64,000 bases of DNA from Aradus depressus (GCA_963662175.1 OY759221.1:20137027-20201026); one strand, 5' to 3'. Shown: positions 51,397 through 63,491, numbered from the stretch's first letter. A program made the numbers and translations. Notes: generated by a model from the letters alone, not told the origin.

Positions 51397-53001
51397 CTAA
51401 GAAGTATCAAGGTGATTCTTGTAGACCAAATGGAACACTATAGTGGTGGGTGTAGTCACATCGGCAACTAGAATCTCAGCCCCATGCTGCAGTCCTAGCT
51501 GGTCTAGTGTTCTCTTCAGATTCGGTCGGGTCTGTTCCTCGATACTCTTCACTGTGGGGATGTACAGAGTGAGCGGTCTATCCCCCACATTGGTCGTCAG
51601 ACTTGGGTTCTTCATCTGGTAGGCAGGCTCCTCCTTCAGCCAGTCTATAAGAGCCTGCAGTTTCACATGACCTCCCTCCAATTCCAGAGACTTGGGTACA
51701 GTGGAGCACGCTAGACAATCTGACTTTTTCTCTGCTTCAAATGTGTACGTATAGATGCCATCGTTATCATTGAACACCATGTAGTTGTTGAGTGGGAGTG
51801 TGCAACTGGTGGCTGTTTTGAACACTTCTGTTGCGCAGACGGCTGCAATGACTGCATTAGTTGAGGCTACAGCTGGGATGATGTTTTTGATGATTCCCTG
51901 AGCCAGTCGGTAGCTGAGACCCGCTATGTTGAATTGATTGGCCCGCTCTTGTGACTTTTCATAGAGCCAGTTGATGTGATTCGGGTCGTCCCCGTCGATT
52001 GGACAATCGAAAGGATTCTCTTTGGGCCATTGAATCACCTTGACATATTCAACACAGTGTTCCGGCAGACGAGGCGTATTGGCGATTGTACATAACGGGT
52101 AAGTTATCTGCAACAGATAGAAAAATATTTAAAAACACACAAGGCGCTTCAAATAATACTAAAAGTTTAAAAAATACTTTCAAACCAAGACTGTTTTTAT
52201 AATAATTAGTAAACACACTGTTATTTTCTGTCTGATTTAGACAGTTGATCAAGTAAATTCTTCTTCAAAACATTGAAATATGTACTCTCCATCAATAGGT
52301 TTGAATTCACACTGTAGTTTTAATAATAAAGTTATTTTTTCAAATGCTTATAAGAATAAAAGGCTAACCTGAGGAGGATACAAATCGAGAGTGCACTCAA
52401 TACAGGCGGTGATGCCGGGCAGAATGACTCTAGCGTTCCCCTTGAAGCCTTCTGTTCCTCCATCAATGAGAGGGATCAGCGATGACTGGTCAAGTTCTCC
52501 ATTCTCATCGTAGTTCAACAGGGAGAGAAGCATCCCGTTCATCCACCGGCGAGCCACAATGCTGTCAAGACCACAAACCACAATGTGAAACTGCCGATAG
52601 AACTCTTCGTCAAAGTCTTGGATCTTGTTAAAGTATGGCACCACTTTACAACTGGGAATACGAGAATTGATAAATTTAGCAGCTATTTCAGCCTTCGATT
52701 GGCCAATATCTTTCCTTCGAAACAAAAATTGACGATTCAAATTAGACAAATCAATAGTGTCCATATCTATAACGTGAATTTGTAGAAATCCCATAAGGGC
52801 TAGATCTTTCAATAGCTCACAGCCTAAACCTCCTGCACCAATTACTAAAATTTTACAAGAGTTCATTATGAAACCAAGGGTCTCTGGTGAGGGTTCGAAG
52901 TTCGGGTGGCAAAATGGTCCAGTCCTTTCCAGAATTTTTTTCAACTGGTTCCATCTTTTTGATGAATGTTCTTCAATATTTTCCACCACAGGGGTACCCA
53001 T
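51397..53001 (-). CDS. UBA3: UBA3, NEDD8-activating enzyme E1 catalytic subunit
   Basis: Catalytic subunit of the NAE1-UBA3 heterodimer. It adenylates NEDD8, forms a thioester with it and passes it to an E2 for cullin neddylation. Exons: 53001-52369 (211 codons) and 52107-51397; joined in phase 0, 447 aa, close to the 440-463 aa of known UBA3. Exon 1: ATP-binding GAGGLG (residues 55-60), [20 protein letters not shown] with the DxDxIxxSNLNRQ motif, then [10 protein letters not shown] and [20 protein letters not shown]. Exon 2 opens with [18 protein letters not shown]; by family alignment Cys217 in PLCTIA is the catalytic cysteine. Later come [15 protein letters not shown] and a C-terminal ubiquitin-fold region. 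The Zn-type cysteine pairs are CIEC and CLAC. The first Met (53,001) precedes a segment with [13 protein letters not shown], as expected. It is convergent with GUF1, with no repeats in its single intron. Confidence 0.96.
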
Positions 53002-54795
53002 ATTGATCTATTTTTTTGTCTCTTTAATCAGCAACTAAAACAAAAAACTCAGTAAGTTTTGGAAAGACATAATAATCTAATAAATATCTGGAATCATTTC
53101 ATATTAAATTGTATAAAAGAAAATTCTTTGTCAGTATAATAACAACTATAAACGAATTGTAATGGATAGCCACTAGGTAACCTTCCAAGTTGCCGGAAAA
53201 AAATATTTATCGAACTAATTAATTATCGACATGAACTATTATTTTTCTATCTTAATCACAAATGTTTTCGCTAAAATTCTTATGTATTTTAAATGTATTG
53301 TATATACCAAGGCTCAAAACGCAGGAACTCATAACAAACATTTTTTTTTCCGAAAAACGTATTTTTAGTTATTTCAAATCAGATCATGCTTGACCTATCG
53401 GCTCTCTATATAACATAATACAAGAAAGTGCTTTCATAGTTAGACACATTAAAGAGTTCCGTAGATTTCATTTTTTATCGCCTCAAATTATATAGTAGAT
53501 AAACTGAACTTTCAGTAATTCAAGGGCCTGTAGTGTTGTGTCCCCCTCCCTCACCGACTTTTATCATGTAGAGAAGGGATTTAAATTTATATATCATATG
53601 TGCGAGACCTCTGGCTAAAAGTTTCTTTATTACTTGATAATGTCTTAACAGTTTAAGAGCTGTTTATTTTTATTTTTAAATCGGAGGCTTTCAAATCGGG
53701 GACACCCCTATCTGTACACGAGGCTTCTGCGAGTAAATTATCATGCACTTATGTTATTTTTAAACTTCTTTATTACTTTTTTCTGGTTTTGTAGGTTCAA
53801 GGTCAAAAAAAACTTATATTTTTGGTCGCATGTTTATCTGTCTGAGGGCAGTCTTTAGCTACAACACAAAAAAAACATAGTAACTTGCAATCCGAGTTGT
53901 ATTTGTGTCTCAGTGTGTTGCCCAGAATGACTTACGGCGAAATGGAGATGGCTGTCAATAAAGTCCTATAATCTTAGAATCGATTTCTTAACTACCCAGA
54001 TTTTATGTTTTTAATTCTGAATAAAATAGATTTTGGAGTGTCATTAATATTATTGTGAAGAGGGAGCCGCACATTAGGGCAAAATGAACAAATTTCTGGC
54101 CAAAATTATGAAACTTACATACTTTATGTTTTTTGGTGTGCTGAACACGAAAAAAAATACTTAAAAAATTCCCCGACCCTTCGTTGAGTACTGTATTTCG
54201 ACAAATACATCAGCTCCTAAAGAGGAGGTGAACACATGTTGTAGCTCATACAGCATATGAGAAATATACAATTCATATTAGGTAACTGAAATTAGAAATT
54301 GCAATAGCTTCATTTTCTTCGACGTCTAAACGTCTGCGTCTTCTTCGGACGAATTTATAATTTTAATTTTTAATATTTAATTATTTAAAATTAAGTTTCT
54401 CCCAAATTCTCGCGAAAACTGATTTCATTTTATGCTTATCAGATGAAAATGCTTTAAAAGGGGAAAAAGGGAGCGCCTGGCAACAACAAAAAAATAAGTT
54501 TTTACAAAAACTGATTTTTTTTTCAGTAGTTTTTTATTAAGCAGATAATAATTATGATTCAATACACTTACCTTGAGAAGAGATCTCCATATTTAAGACA
54601 ATAAAAGAATTAAAAAGAATGGGTTTTAACATGTTATAAATATAGACTGAGGCAATGTAGAGGGTATTAAAAGGCTGTAATGGTCTTGTTTATGTTTGTA
54701 CAGGTGTAAGGAAGTAAACCCAGCTTCACTCCCTCCTTAAAATCTGCATCTGTTTTTTTGTATTTTGGCCAGGTATTGAGGCCTCTTGCCCCAGT
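53002..54795. other. Upstream of UBA3, repeat-poor to unclassified
   Basis: Probable UBA3 promoter area just right of 53,001 (no clear TATA box). Farther right, 53,960-54,060 matches part of family Z at 34,525-34,635 (AACTACCCAGATTTTATGTT, GTGTCATTAATATTATTGTG). Nothing else is recognised. Confidence 0.45.
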
Positions 54796-55127
54796 ATGCG
54801 CCGGTAGCTCAGTGGTATGCGTGCTTGCCTTCTGAGCTCAAGATCATGGGTTCGAAACCCGACCGAGGCCCTTACTTTATTTTATCTGGGAGGTAAAATA
54901 AACTTAAGCACGCCGTCCTTCGGATGGGACGTTAAGCATGTATGATGTCAGGTACTCGTTAAAGACCCCTACCCTAGGTGAATAAAAATTTAGGCTAGGC
55001 AAAATTTAGGACTCCCACATTAGAGTCGGGCTCATGTCCACCAGAGTGACGAAAGAGCGCTCTAGTAGTAGGCGATATGACCTCGTACTTAAAAGCCCGG
55101 GCATGAGTCATAATAACTAACTATTGG
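54796..55127 (+). mobile_element. SINE family 1, nearly full length
   Basis: Head GCGCCGGTAGCTCAGTGGTA, B box TGGGTTCGAAACCCGACCGA, full body with a ~14-base gap after GATGGGACGTTAAGC, and tail CATGAGTCATAATAACTAAC. This copy keeps both Pol III boxes best. Confidence 0.92.
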
Positions 55128-55390
55128 GAAAATAATTTCCATGTGGTCGGATGGCAATAATCGTAGAAAAAAAGGTTAAATACAAAAAAACGTCGATAGT
55201 CATTTTGTAAATAGCTTGAAGAGAATAACCTCCTGTACTCTTACATATGTTCAATAGAATTGTCTGCATCGGTTGAATAATTGGAACCCGTGCAGATCCC
55301 CCACCCTATCTTCCTTCTCAAATAAACCAATGACAGCTTCTCGTATTTTATTAATTTTTTCCCCTGTGTTCATATGGCGTAAACATATCC
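55125..55390 (+). repeat. Dispersed repeat family Z, copy 2
   Basis: Matches 34,650-34,985: GATAGTCATTTTGTAAATAG, CAATAGAATTGTC and ATGACAGCTTCTCGTATTTT. Noncoding. Confidence 0.6.
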
Positions 55391-55416
55391 ATCAGGCGTG
55401 ATTCCCGTGGCAACCC

Positions 55417-55438
55417 GGGGGGGGGGGGGGGGGGGGGG
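55417..55438. repeat. (G)22 homopolymer
   Basis: Twenty-two G after CAACCC. The length may be uncertain in the assembly. Confidence 0.9.
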
Positions 55439-55455
55439 CATTTAATCTGTGCTCT

Positions 55456-55750
55456 CTCGCCTACCGAACTGCCAACATTACTATATTGATGTGTTTTTGG
55501 GATTAGTGACACAAGATCCATCTATACCTTATATCCCTTTCTCGGTTTATTTGGCTGGGGCAAATGAAAAAAAAAATGTTCAAATTTACTCATGATAGTT
55601 TCTTCACATATGTATCTGATATTAATCCGAACTGCCAACATTACTGTATTGATGTGTTTTCCAGAAATCATGTGGGAATTAGTGCCACAAGTTCCAGTTA
55701 TGTCTTATATTCCTTCATCTATTTATTTAGCTGGGGCAAATGAAAATATG
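55456..55750 (+). repeat. Tandem pair of ~175-bp units
   Basis: GAACTGCCAACATTACTATA ... TTATTTGGCTGGGGCAAATG (55,466-55,564) is repeated as GAACTGCCAACATTACTGTA ... TTATTTAGCTGGGGCAAATG (~55,629-55,743), with some divergence. Confidence 0.8.
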
Positions 55751-55978
55751 CATAACAAGTAATGTATCGTAGAGGGTTATTCAGACGCACGCACTATTAA
55801 TTTAACAATAATTAAATTATATGTACGAAAATATCGTGTTCACAACCATTTACACAAAACACCTGGTGGATAGCATGTCTGCCGACTAACACAAAAATTT
55901 GTGAACCAAAGTCCCACCTAAGTTTAGTATCTAATTTCCATTGCAGATCCTGCAACGAAAAATTAAAACGAATTAAGA

Positions 55979-56299
55979 TTAGGTTAGGTTTTATGACTCA
56001 TGCCCGGGCTTTAACTACGAGGTCATATCGCCTACTACCAGACCGCTCTTTCGTTCACTCTGGTGGACATGAGCCCCATTCTACTGTGGGAGTCCTAAAT
56101 TTTGCCTACCCTAAATTTTTATTCACCTAGGGCAGGGGTCTTTAACGAGTACCTGATATCGTACAGGCTCGGGACCATCGCTTAACGTCCCATCTGAAGG
56201 AGGGCGTGCTTAAGTTTATTTTACCTCCCAGATAAAATAAACTACACGTTCTTGTGCTCAGAAGCCAAGCACGCATACCACTGAGCTACCGGCGCCCTC
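55979..56299 (-). mobile_element. SINE family 1, nearly full length
   Basis: Tail ATTAGGTTAGGTTTTATGAC, full body, then a deletion of the B-box part of the head (CTACACGTTCTTGTGCTCAG), and A-box end GAGCTACCGGCGCCCTC. Confidence 0.9.
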
Positions 56300-56746
56300 G
56301 AAATAATATTATGTGCATTGATAAGATAATGCATTAAACACACTTGGACTGTAATATTAAAATGAATATATGATTGATTGTTATTGACATTGTTATAGGT
56401 CCGGATAAGGTTGAGTCTGTACAAAACATACAGATAGTTGGAGAGTTTTGATAGGGTATCTTGGTCTGGATCACATTCAGTAGAAGATATCACTATCCTG
56501 TGTCAGGACACACTGTACAGTTGACAGTCCCACCCAATATGAACATTCCACTATAGATAGTATCTCCTTCAATTCGTAAGAGCCTCCGGTTTGGTAAGTT
56601 GACACATTATAGTAAAATTCCAAGCAGAAGCTACCTAAAGTCAGTATATTCTCACATTGATCAGATACTGAGATAGCAAATGTGAAACTTAGTATTTAGA
56701 TACTAACTAATATGCTGGACTGCAAATTTCGGCTTTTAACTAACGA

Positions 56747-57094
56747 GGTTAGGGGTTAGGTTTTATGACTCATGCCCGGGCTTTAACTACGAGGTCATAT
56801 CGCCTACTACCAGAGCCCTCTTTCGTCACTCTGGTGGACACGAGCCCGACTCTACTGTGGGAGTCCTAAATTTTGCCTACCCTAAATTTTTATTCATCTA
56901 GGCTAGGGGTCTTTAACGAGTACCTGACATCGTACAGGCTCGGGACCATCGCTTAACGTCCCATCCGAAGGACGGCGTGCTTAAGTTTATTTTACCTCCC
57001 AAATAAAATAAACTAAGGGCCTCGGTCGGGCTACGAACCCACGACCTTGAGCTCAGAAGTCAAGCACGCATACCACTGAGCTACCGGCGCCCTC
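56747..57094 (-). mobile_element. SINE family 1, full length
   Basis: Tail GGTTAGGGGTTAGGTTTTAT, intact body and head ending GAGCTACCGGCGCCCTC, with B-box region CGGGCTACGAACCCACG. Complete copy. Confidence 0.92.
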
Positions 57095-57299
57095 TTTAAC
57101 TAACGATATATGGCTGAAATTGAAGAAAACCTATTTCTGTCCAAAATTGTAACGCATAATTACAAGTTTTGTAAAAATTCGGCCAAAATTTCACCCTCTT
57201 CTGGTGGTCTGATTTTTCTACTTAATGAACTTCGATCTTTCGTTTTCATGAGTGATATTTGTGCAATTTGAAAAAAAAAAATCAAAATAAGAGTTCGGA

Positions 57300-57840
57300 A
57301 ATTATGGATAGAATGGGCACTTCTTGAGAACCATGCCACGTAGATGTCGTTGGAGAATCACCGGCAATGTACGTCCCCAGAACAAATTAATCAATTAAAG
57401 TTTCGCTCTCCCTCCTAAATCAGTCGACCATTTGCGCTAATATTTAATAGTTGATTTTCATAGAGACTTCTAAATTCTCATACTAACTGCTGTTTCGATA
57501 AATTCATTTCATCAATAGTAATTAGGGTTTTTGAATTGTGCCGCTTCCGCCAACTCCCCAACACTTCGGCCGATATCGCTGAAATTTGACAGGTTATGTC
57601 CTTGGGTTTTGACTTAAAAAATTAAATTTCATGACGATACATTCATCACATGGGCAGTTATTGGGGTTTTTGAGTTGAGGCCCCTTCTGATCCCTCCTTT
57701 CCTTCTGCCGATTCGGCTGAAAATTAATAAATATTGTCTTTATGGGGTTTTGAATTAACATAGGAAATTTTGTGTCGATACATTTCATGTTTCATTCTAT
57801 CGGGAGTTATCGTGTTCCCAGACAAACAGACGCACAGCAT
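57300..57840 (-). repeat. Dispersed repeat family X, longest copy
   Basis: Contains AGAATCACCGGCAATGTACG, GTTTCGCTCTCCCTCCTAAA and three rounds of a ~100-bp sub-repeat with GATTCGGCTGAAAATT-like and GATACATTCATCACATGGGC-like motifs, ending CAGACAAACAGACGCACAGC. Noncoding; the class is unknown. Confidence 0.6.
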
Positions 57841-58514
57841 TTTTTTTTTTTTCATATTTGGAATCTGGAGAGGATCTAATTGGCTTACTTTCGTTTCCTT
57901 TTCAACTGATAATTTCACTTTCAAAATACTTTTATACATTTGAGAAAAAATAAAGTTGATCCACTTTTTTTTTGCTATTACCAAAAAAAATTGTTTTAAT
58001 TTTATTTGCATTTTATATGCAATATATATATACATAATAAACAGTGTGATCACAATAGCAAAAATATAAAGATATGCCACTTGATGGGAGAAGCCAGCCA
58101 ACGCTGACACTCCTTCGAATGTTTATTTCATTTATTAACATTCATTGCATTAATATTGAATTGTTTAAATGCACCCCAAAGTTCAAGTTCGTACGTACAG
58201 TTTAGATTAGTAAATCGTAAGTTCGTTGTTAGTAATCAGTTTTGATTTTGGTCCCGGTCGTCGATGTAACATCTTTGATTCAGTTCTTGTCGTTTAAGTC
58301 GTGTATGTGAGTTCCATGTCTGCTGTTAAGGTAAAACCCAAAATAAAGACTTGGTTGAAAGGGAAATCAAGATGTTGCTAATGGAGACTGGAGGATAGGA
58401 TTGGCGGCGTAGGTTCTGTTCTTCTTCTCTCAACTATTCAGATATTGTAAGTTCAACATTATGTATCATCATTTTCAGATTTCACTGACCACCATCACTT
58501 GCTAAGCTTAAATC
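57841..58514. other. Flank and probable promoter/5' UTR of ACP7
   Basis: AT-rich sequence before the phosphatase start. No repeat or clear core promoter element recognised. Confidence 0.4.
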
Positions 58515-61500
58515 ATGATGAATCCGATCGTCAAACATTTCATAACTGTAGTCATATGCATGTGTGTCGGGCTTACTGGAGCACACATCGGCAAACCTAT
58601 TCATTATCAGCCTGAACAAGTTCATCTGTCTTTTGGAGGTATTTGTTTGTTTTTTTTAGAAAATAATCTGTCATACTTTAAAAAATATGTATGTGGTCAT
58701 TACAGGACTTTCTTATACCAATCACGCTTACAGATCTCGCTCCCCCTCCCCTTCTATAAAACATTTCATACTGGCATTACTAGGTATATGAAAGTAATGA
58801 GTTAGCGCCAGCGGTATTTTTAATTTCATTGTACACCGTAATTTTTAAAGTGGCTTTCTTATACTCTGTAATACCAGTTTGTAATGAATTTGAGAAGGGG
58901 AAGAGGGAGAGAGAGTGATCTGTAAGTGTCGTTGGTATAAGAAGGTCCTATAATAAAAAATATTTTATAATTAGTTGCCAGGCGATGTTTATCTTGAAAA
59001 TGTATTTTTTATTCTTTGAGGCGCTATAACTTTGGTTGTATTCATTCTACCTCAAATTTGAGAACTTACTAGCGATTGGAAATTTAATAAGGAAATTTTT
59101 GGTGGGGACAAATTTTTCGCTGGGCTAACCATTTTCGGGTAAATCAAGGAAACGTTTAAAAATATGTGTTTCAAAACGACATTTCAGGACGGTTTTCGGC
59201 ATGTATCTCAATAACCTGAAGATCTGTGAAAAATAGTATTTCATATAAAATATTTATTTTTGTTTTCTCTACAACTTTTACTTGTAAAGATTTTTGAATA
59301 GACTATGAACATACGCGGTATTTTGTAAAATGTATATTATAATAGGCCCCAAAGTAAAGTGGTAGCAATTTTCATCCGATTTTGGCGAAAATCTAATCAG
59401 ATCTAAGTTAGCACATGTGACCTCTTCATTTAAAATTTCAAGTTCAGAGCTAGAATCGTTTTTGCGGTAGACCGCTCACAACTTTTCAATCACCCATACA
59501 CGCACGGACATCATCGTGAAAATGGGGACATCAGGACCTTGAAACGTGAAACTGCAAACTCGGATTTTCACACGATTGCAATACTTCCTAAGTTTAAGGG
59601 GCAAAGACAAGTTTTTTAATTACAAAAATACTAAACTTATATATTTATTATTATTTTTGCAGAAACTGCAAATGAAATGTTAGTGACATGGTCCACCATT
59701 GATTCCACTCCTGACTCAATAGTGAAGTATGGAACTGAAATACCAAACATAATTGCAAAGGGCAGCTCCAAACGTTTCGTTGATGGTGGGAGAGAGAAGA
59801 GAGTACAGTACATACACAGAGCACGACTCACCGAACTTCAACCAAATCAAAAATATGGTAAATGTAAACTGTATTACCTGTAGGTTTGATACATAATTGT
59901 GCATGTATTAAATCATGGGTCTGATAAACCTATAAAATAAACACTAGACATTTGAAGTGGCGTAAATATTGCTCTTCAATTTGGTAAATAATAATAAAGC
60001 CAAAGTTCAAATGCAATCAAGACAGTAGTGTAAACTTATAAATATATTTCGGTCGAGTATACGAGTGTTTGTAGATAGCGCACTTGATGCCACCTTAAAT
60101 CCAAATAAAAAAGAAAAAATAAGATAAGAATAATAATGAATTTAAAATTATTATTTATTCCAAAAAAAAGTCGCCGTTGAATCATCGCCAAGTTACTTCC
60201 CTAGCACGAATTAATCAAATAATTTTTTGTTCTTCCTCCAAAATCCATCCGGGTATGAATCCTCATGCTAAATTATGTATCGATACATTCATTACATCGA
60301 TGAGTGACGGCAACATGAAATTTAAATCATGGAGTATTTTTATTTTGAGAACACATTTTTATTACTATTTTTTTTTCAAAATGATACAGATGTAAAACCA
60401 ACTTAAATTAATCAAAATAATTGTGTGAAATTAGTTTACAAAGCTAATAAATCTTTACATGTTTTGAATTGAAATGCAAATATTTTTTAAATTGAACATT
60501 CATTGGTTGAATCAAGTGTAATTTAGCAAATACGGTCTTCATATTTACATTTAAAATACATAATATGTACATATATTATATGTATTATTTAAATAATACA
60601 AACAATTTTTATTTCGATCAAGATTTCGGACTATCATACCTGAAGCAATATGCAAAAAGCATTTATATTTACTGAAAGAATATATATACAATCAGTAACA
60701 AAAATTTTCGGACAATTTATAATTTTGTTTTTCTTTTGCAGTTACACATAGTTATATGGCAAAATATTTAATTCAAGCAAAGTTTTAAATTTCGAGATCA
60801 TCAATCATTTCAAAACGCCGTAAAACAATTAATTAAACATTTACAGCTAATAGGAAATTTTGCATTAATAATTGAAGACAAGAAATTCACGTAACAAAAT
60901 TTTCTGGACACCTGTTGTTTGTTTTGTAAACAAATGCGACTCTGATCATGATCTTTAATCCCTTCTCAACCAACCGCTAATACCGAACAAATGAAATGTG
61001 TTTATATCCTTCTATTACTGCATTCAGTAGTTATTTGTATTTCCTGCTGTCAAGATGGGTCGAACATCTTTTGAAGTTCAACAGATAATAATTTTTAATT
61101 ATGAAAAAGGATTAAGTGTCCGCAAAATCGGTGGTTTGGTAGGCCGAAGTAAAAGCACCGTAGCCGATGTAATTCGAAGGTATAAGCACGAGGATCGGAT
61201 AGATTTGAAATCTTCCTCTGGCCGTCCAAGAGTATTAAACGACCGAGAAAGGTGTAGCGTTGTCCGGAAAATTAAAAACAAGCCCTCGAGGAGTGCACCT
61301 CAGATCGTCGCCGAGGTATACAGAGAAACGGGAAAGAAAGTTCACCCACAAAATGTTCGAAGAATTCTAAAAGAAGCAGGATATAATGGGAGAGTACCAA
61401 AAACCGTTTGTGAGTGAAAAAAATATAAAAAAAAAGATTGAGCTTCGCAAAAGAGTTCCAGAATCATTCAGAAATTTTTTGGAGTAATGTCATTCATCTG

Positions 61501-63491
61501 CGAGGTAAAATAAACTTAAGCACTCCGTCCTTCGGATGGGATGTTAAGCGATGGTCATGAGCCTGTACGATGTCAGGTCAAAGCGTTTGAGCTCTCACAT
61601 AAACACACGCATGCAATTGATCTCTGATGTTCACACGATTACAAAATTTTTAGTACATATTATTATGTATACATATATTATATGTATAGGGAAGTAAACA
61701 AAAGTAAAGTAATAGTATATGTATACATATATTACATGGAAGTAAACGGACATGATCTGGAAACATTTATTTGTCGAAATATCGGAGAAAAAACGTTTAA
61801 ATTAGAAAAATTGGGTACTTAGTTTCTTTAGAGGGAAGGTGGAGGGGATAGAGTAGGGGGAAGGGACGGTTTCTGCCGAGGGTCAGCGCTGCTGTCGCTC
61901 TCTTCCAACGTCATATCACAAAAATCTAGTTTTCTGACATTACATGACCTGAGATTTCTTTTTATGTTGTGAAGAGTTACAAGATACAAGAATATTTTAT
62001 TCTGGCGGTTTGTTCTATTGCAAGCAAATACTTTTGAATGTAAGTTTAATATATTTAGTCCCGACAGTCGCGACAAAATTTGGAGAAGGCGTAATGAGGA
62101 GCTGAATCCAAAAAATTTAAAACCAATAGTAAAACATGGGGGTGGCTCAGTGATGGTGTGGAGGTGTATGGCGTCTAGTGGAATTGGTGAACTGGTTTTC
62201 ATTGAAACCACCATGACTGGAAAAGTTTATGCCGAATTACTAAGGAGCAATTTGAAAAAGAGTGCTGAAAAACTTGGGATTTTACGGACTTTTCATTTTT
62301 ACCAAGACAACGATCCGAAACACACCTGTGAATTGGTACGTACTTGGCTTTTGTATAACTGCCCTAAAGTTATGAAACCCCCCCCCAATCGCCCGATCTC
62401 AACCCAATTGAACACGTATGGGGTGAGCTCGACAGGAAAATTCGATTAACACCCATTGCTTCAAAAAACGAATTGAAACAAAAGTTATTAGAAGAGTGGG
62501 GTAAAATATCTCCAAATTTCACCAAAAAATTAGTTTCATCATCAATGCCGAATCGAATGAAAGATGTTATTACACAAAAAGGGTACCCAATCAAATATTA
62601 ATTAACATTATGGTTTTTGAATTTGTGAAATCGTAAAAAAAACATTGAATTTATTTATAGTTGTTTACATTTTTGTCCGAAAATTTTTGTTACCTACATT
62701 ACTTGTTATAAAATTTATTAAATTAAAATATTTATTTGTTCTAATCAAAGCTGTTTTTCCTTTATCCTAACCCACTTTTGAATTCTTATTCTTGATTGAA
62801 AAATGGCTTTAATTATTTTTTTAAATTATTTTTTATTACTTTTGCATTTAATTATTATAATTTTTTATTGAAAAATCAAACCGTCCGAACATTTTTGTTA
62901 CTGGCTGTAGGTATATAATAATTTGATTTTTTTTTCTTTTTTTGTTATTATCAACGTACAATGAGAGATATTTGAAGCGTAATACAATTTACAGTGTTAG
63001 CAATCTTGGACCTGTAAATAGTAAATACTAATACGAAATGAAACGGTTTACTTATTTTTTGGCGACTTCACTTGAGCGGAGACTCATTGACCTTAAGTCC
63101 TGGTGGCATTGTGGAAATAATAAATAACTATTTATTTATATAAATAATTTGATAAGATTGGAGCAATGTAACAAGTTCTGTGGACAGCTGTTTTCAGCAG
63201 AATAAACAATTTCTAGGACAAGTGCACAATTTGACTTTTATACTTGATAAGTAACACTTCTCAAAGACATGTTTGTTGGCAGTGTATCGCTGTGGAAGTA
63301 AGCTCGGCTGGTCGGAAGAGTTTTGGTTCAATGCGTCCGATCCCTCGAACAACTGGTCCCCACGGGTGGCCATCTTCGGAGATATGGGCAACATCAATGC
63401 CAAATCGCTCCCCTTCCTTCAGGAGGAGACCCAGGATGGCATCTATGATGCTGTCATACATGTTGGTGACATGGCCTATGACATGCGAGAT
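58515..63491 (+). CDS. ACP7: ACP7-like purple acid phosphatase, 5' part
   Basis: Predicted secreted binuclear metallophosphatase that hydrolyses phosphomonoesters at acid pH (family knowledge). Exons: 58515-58638, 59663-59857, 63283-63491, all GT-AG and in phase, giving 176 codons; the gene continues beyond the right edge (family length about 440). The N-terminus MNPIVKHFITVVICMCVGLT is a signal peptide, cleavage likely near GAHIG. Exon 1 ends PEQVHLSFG; exon 2 continues ETANEMLVTWSTIDSTPDS (fibronectin-like N-terminal domain). Exon 3 has VYRCGSKLGWSEEFWF, then metal-ligand motifs GDMG and HVGDMAYDMRD (GDxG and GDxxYD). The GNHE and later His motifs lie outside the window. Two Mets (58,515 and 58,518) are possible starts. 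Intron 2 (3.4 kb) contains a broken Tc1-like transposon. Confidence 0.92.
58704..58951. mobile_element. Foldback MITE in ACP7 intron 1
   Basis: Left arm AGGACTTTCTTATACCAATC with CTTACAGATC; right arm is the imperfect complement, GATCTGTAAGTGTCG with TTGGTATAAGAAGGTCCT. Arms of ~80 bases include CTCCCCCTCCCCTTCT and AGAAGGGGAAGAGGGAGA. The centre is ~85 bases. Arms differ at ~15-20% of positions. Confidence 0.78.
59370..59600 (+). repeat. Dispersed repeat family Y
   Basis: CAGATCTAAGTTAGCACATG, ACCGCTCACAACTTTTCAAT, CAGGACCTTGAAACGTGAAA. Best match to 28,078-28,312. In ACP7 intron 1. Confidence 0.6.
60170..60330 (-). repeat. Dispersed repeat family X fragment
   Basis: CAAGTTACTTCCCTAGCACG, TTTTGTTCTTCCTCCAAAAT and ATGTATCGATACATTCATTA: a short piece in the same orientation as 57,300-57,840. 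Confidence 0.45.
61055..62601 (+). pseudogene. Tc1-like transposase, interrupted
   Basis: The N-terminal 120 codons (61,055-61,417) carry the paired-like helix-turn-helix: SVRKIGGLVGRSKSTVADVI, then GRPRVLNDRERCSVV and ILKEAGYNGR. A stop follows at 61,415, then out-of-frame RVPESFRNF and WSNVI up to ~61,492, where ~535 bases of foreign sequence begin. Coding resumes at ~62,033 with ECKFNIFSPDSRDKIWRRR, KHGGGSVMVWRCMAS and YQDNDPKHT (second catalytic Asp). A frameshift at the C9 run (62,378-62,386) precedes SPDLNPIEHVWGELD (catalytic Glu). It ends GYPIKY. The segment with the first Asp is disrupted by the insertion. Not functional. Confidence 0.88.
61493..62030. other. Foreign insert within Tc1 transposase
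   Basis: About 535 bases. Starts with a SINE family 1 body fragment (GAGGTAAAATAAACTTAAGC ... GTACGATGTCAGGTC, 61,500-61,579), then a family Y shred, AT-rich TATGTATACATATATTA motifs in two copies, and a GC-richer tail. No target duplication was seen. Confidence 0.6.
62908..63282. other. Rest of ACP7 intron 2
   Basis: AT-rich, ends in the exon 3 acceptor TTTGTTGGCAG. No other feature seen. Confidence 0.5.

Larger units (their letters stand above)
60689..62907 (+). mobile_element. Tc1-like transposon with IR/DR-type ends
   Basis: Flanked by TA on both sides. The outer left end CAATCAGTAACAAAAATTTT and outer right end (complement) CAGCCAGTAACAAAAATGTT are inverted repeats. Inner repeats of the same motif occur ~200 bases inside each end: GTAACAAAATTTTCTGGACA at ~60,892 and TGTCCGAAAATTTTTGTTAC at ~62,672. 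Two repeats per end resemble the IR/DR arrangement known from Sleeping Beauty-type Tc1 elements. The transposase is broken. The element lies in ACP7 intron 2, in the same orientation as the gene. Confidence 0.87.
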
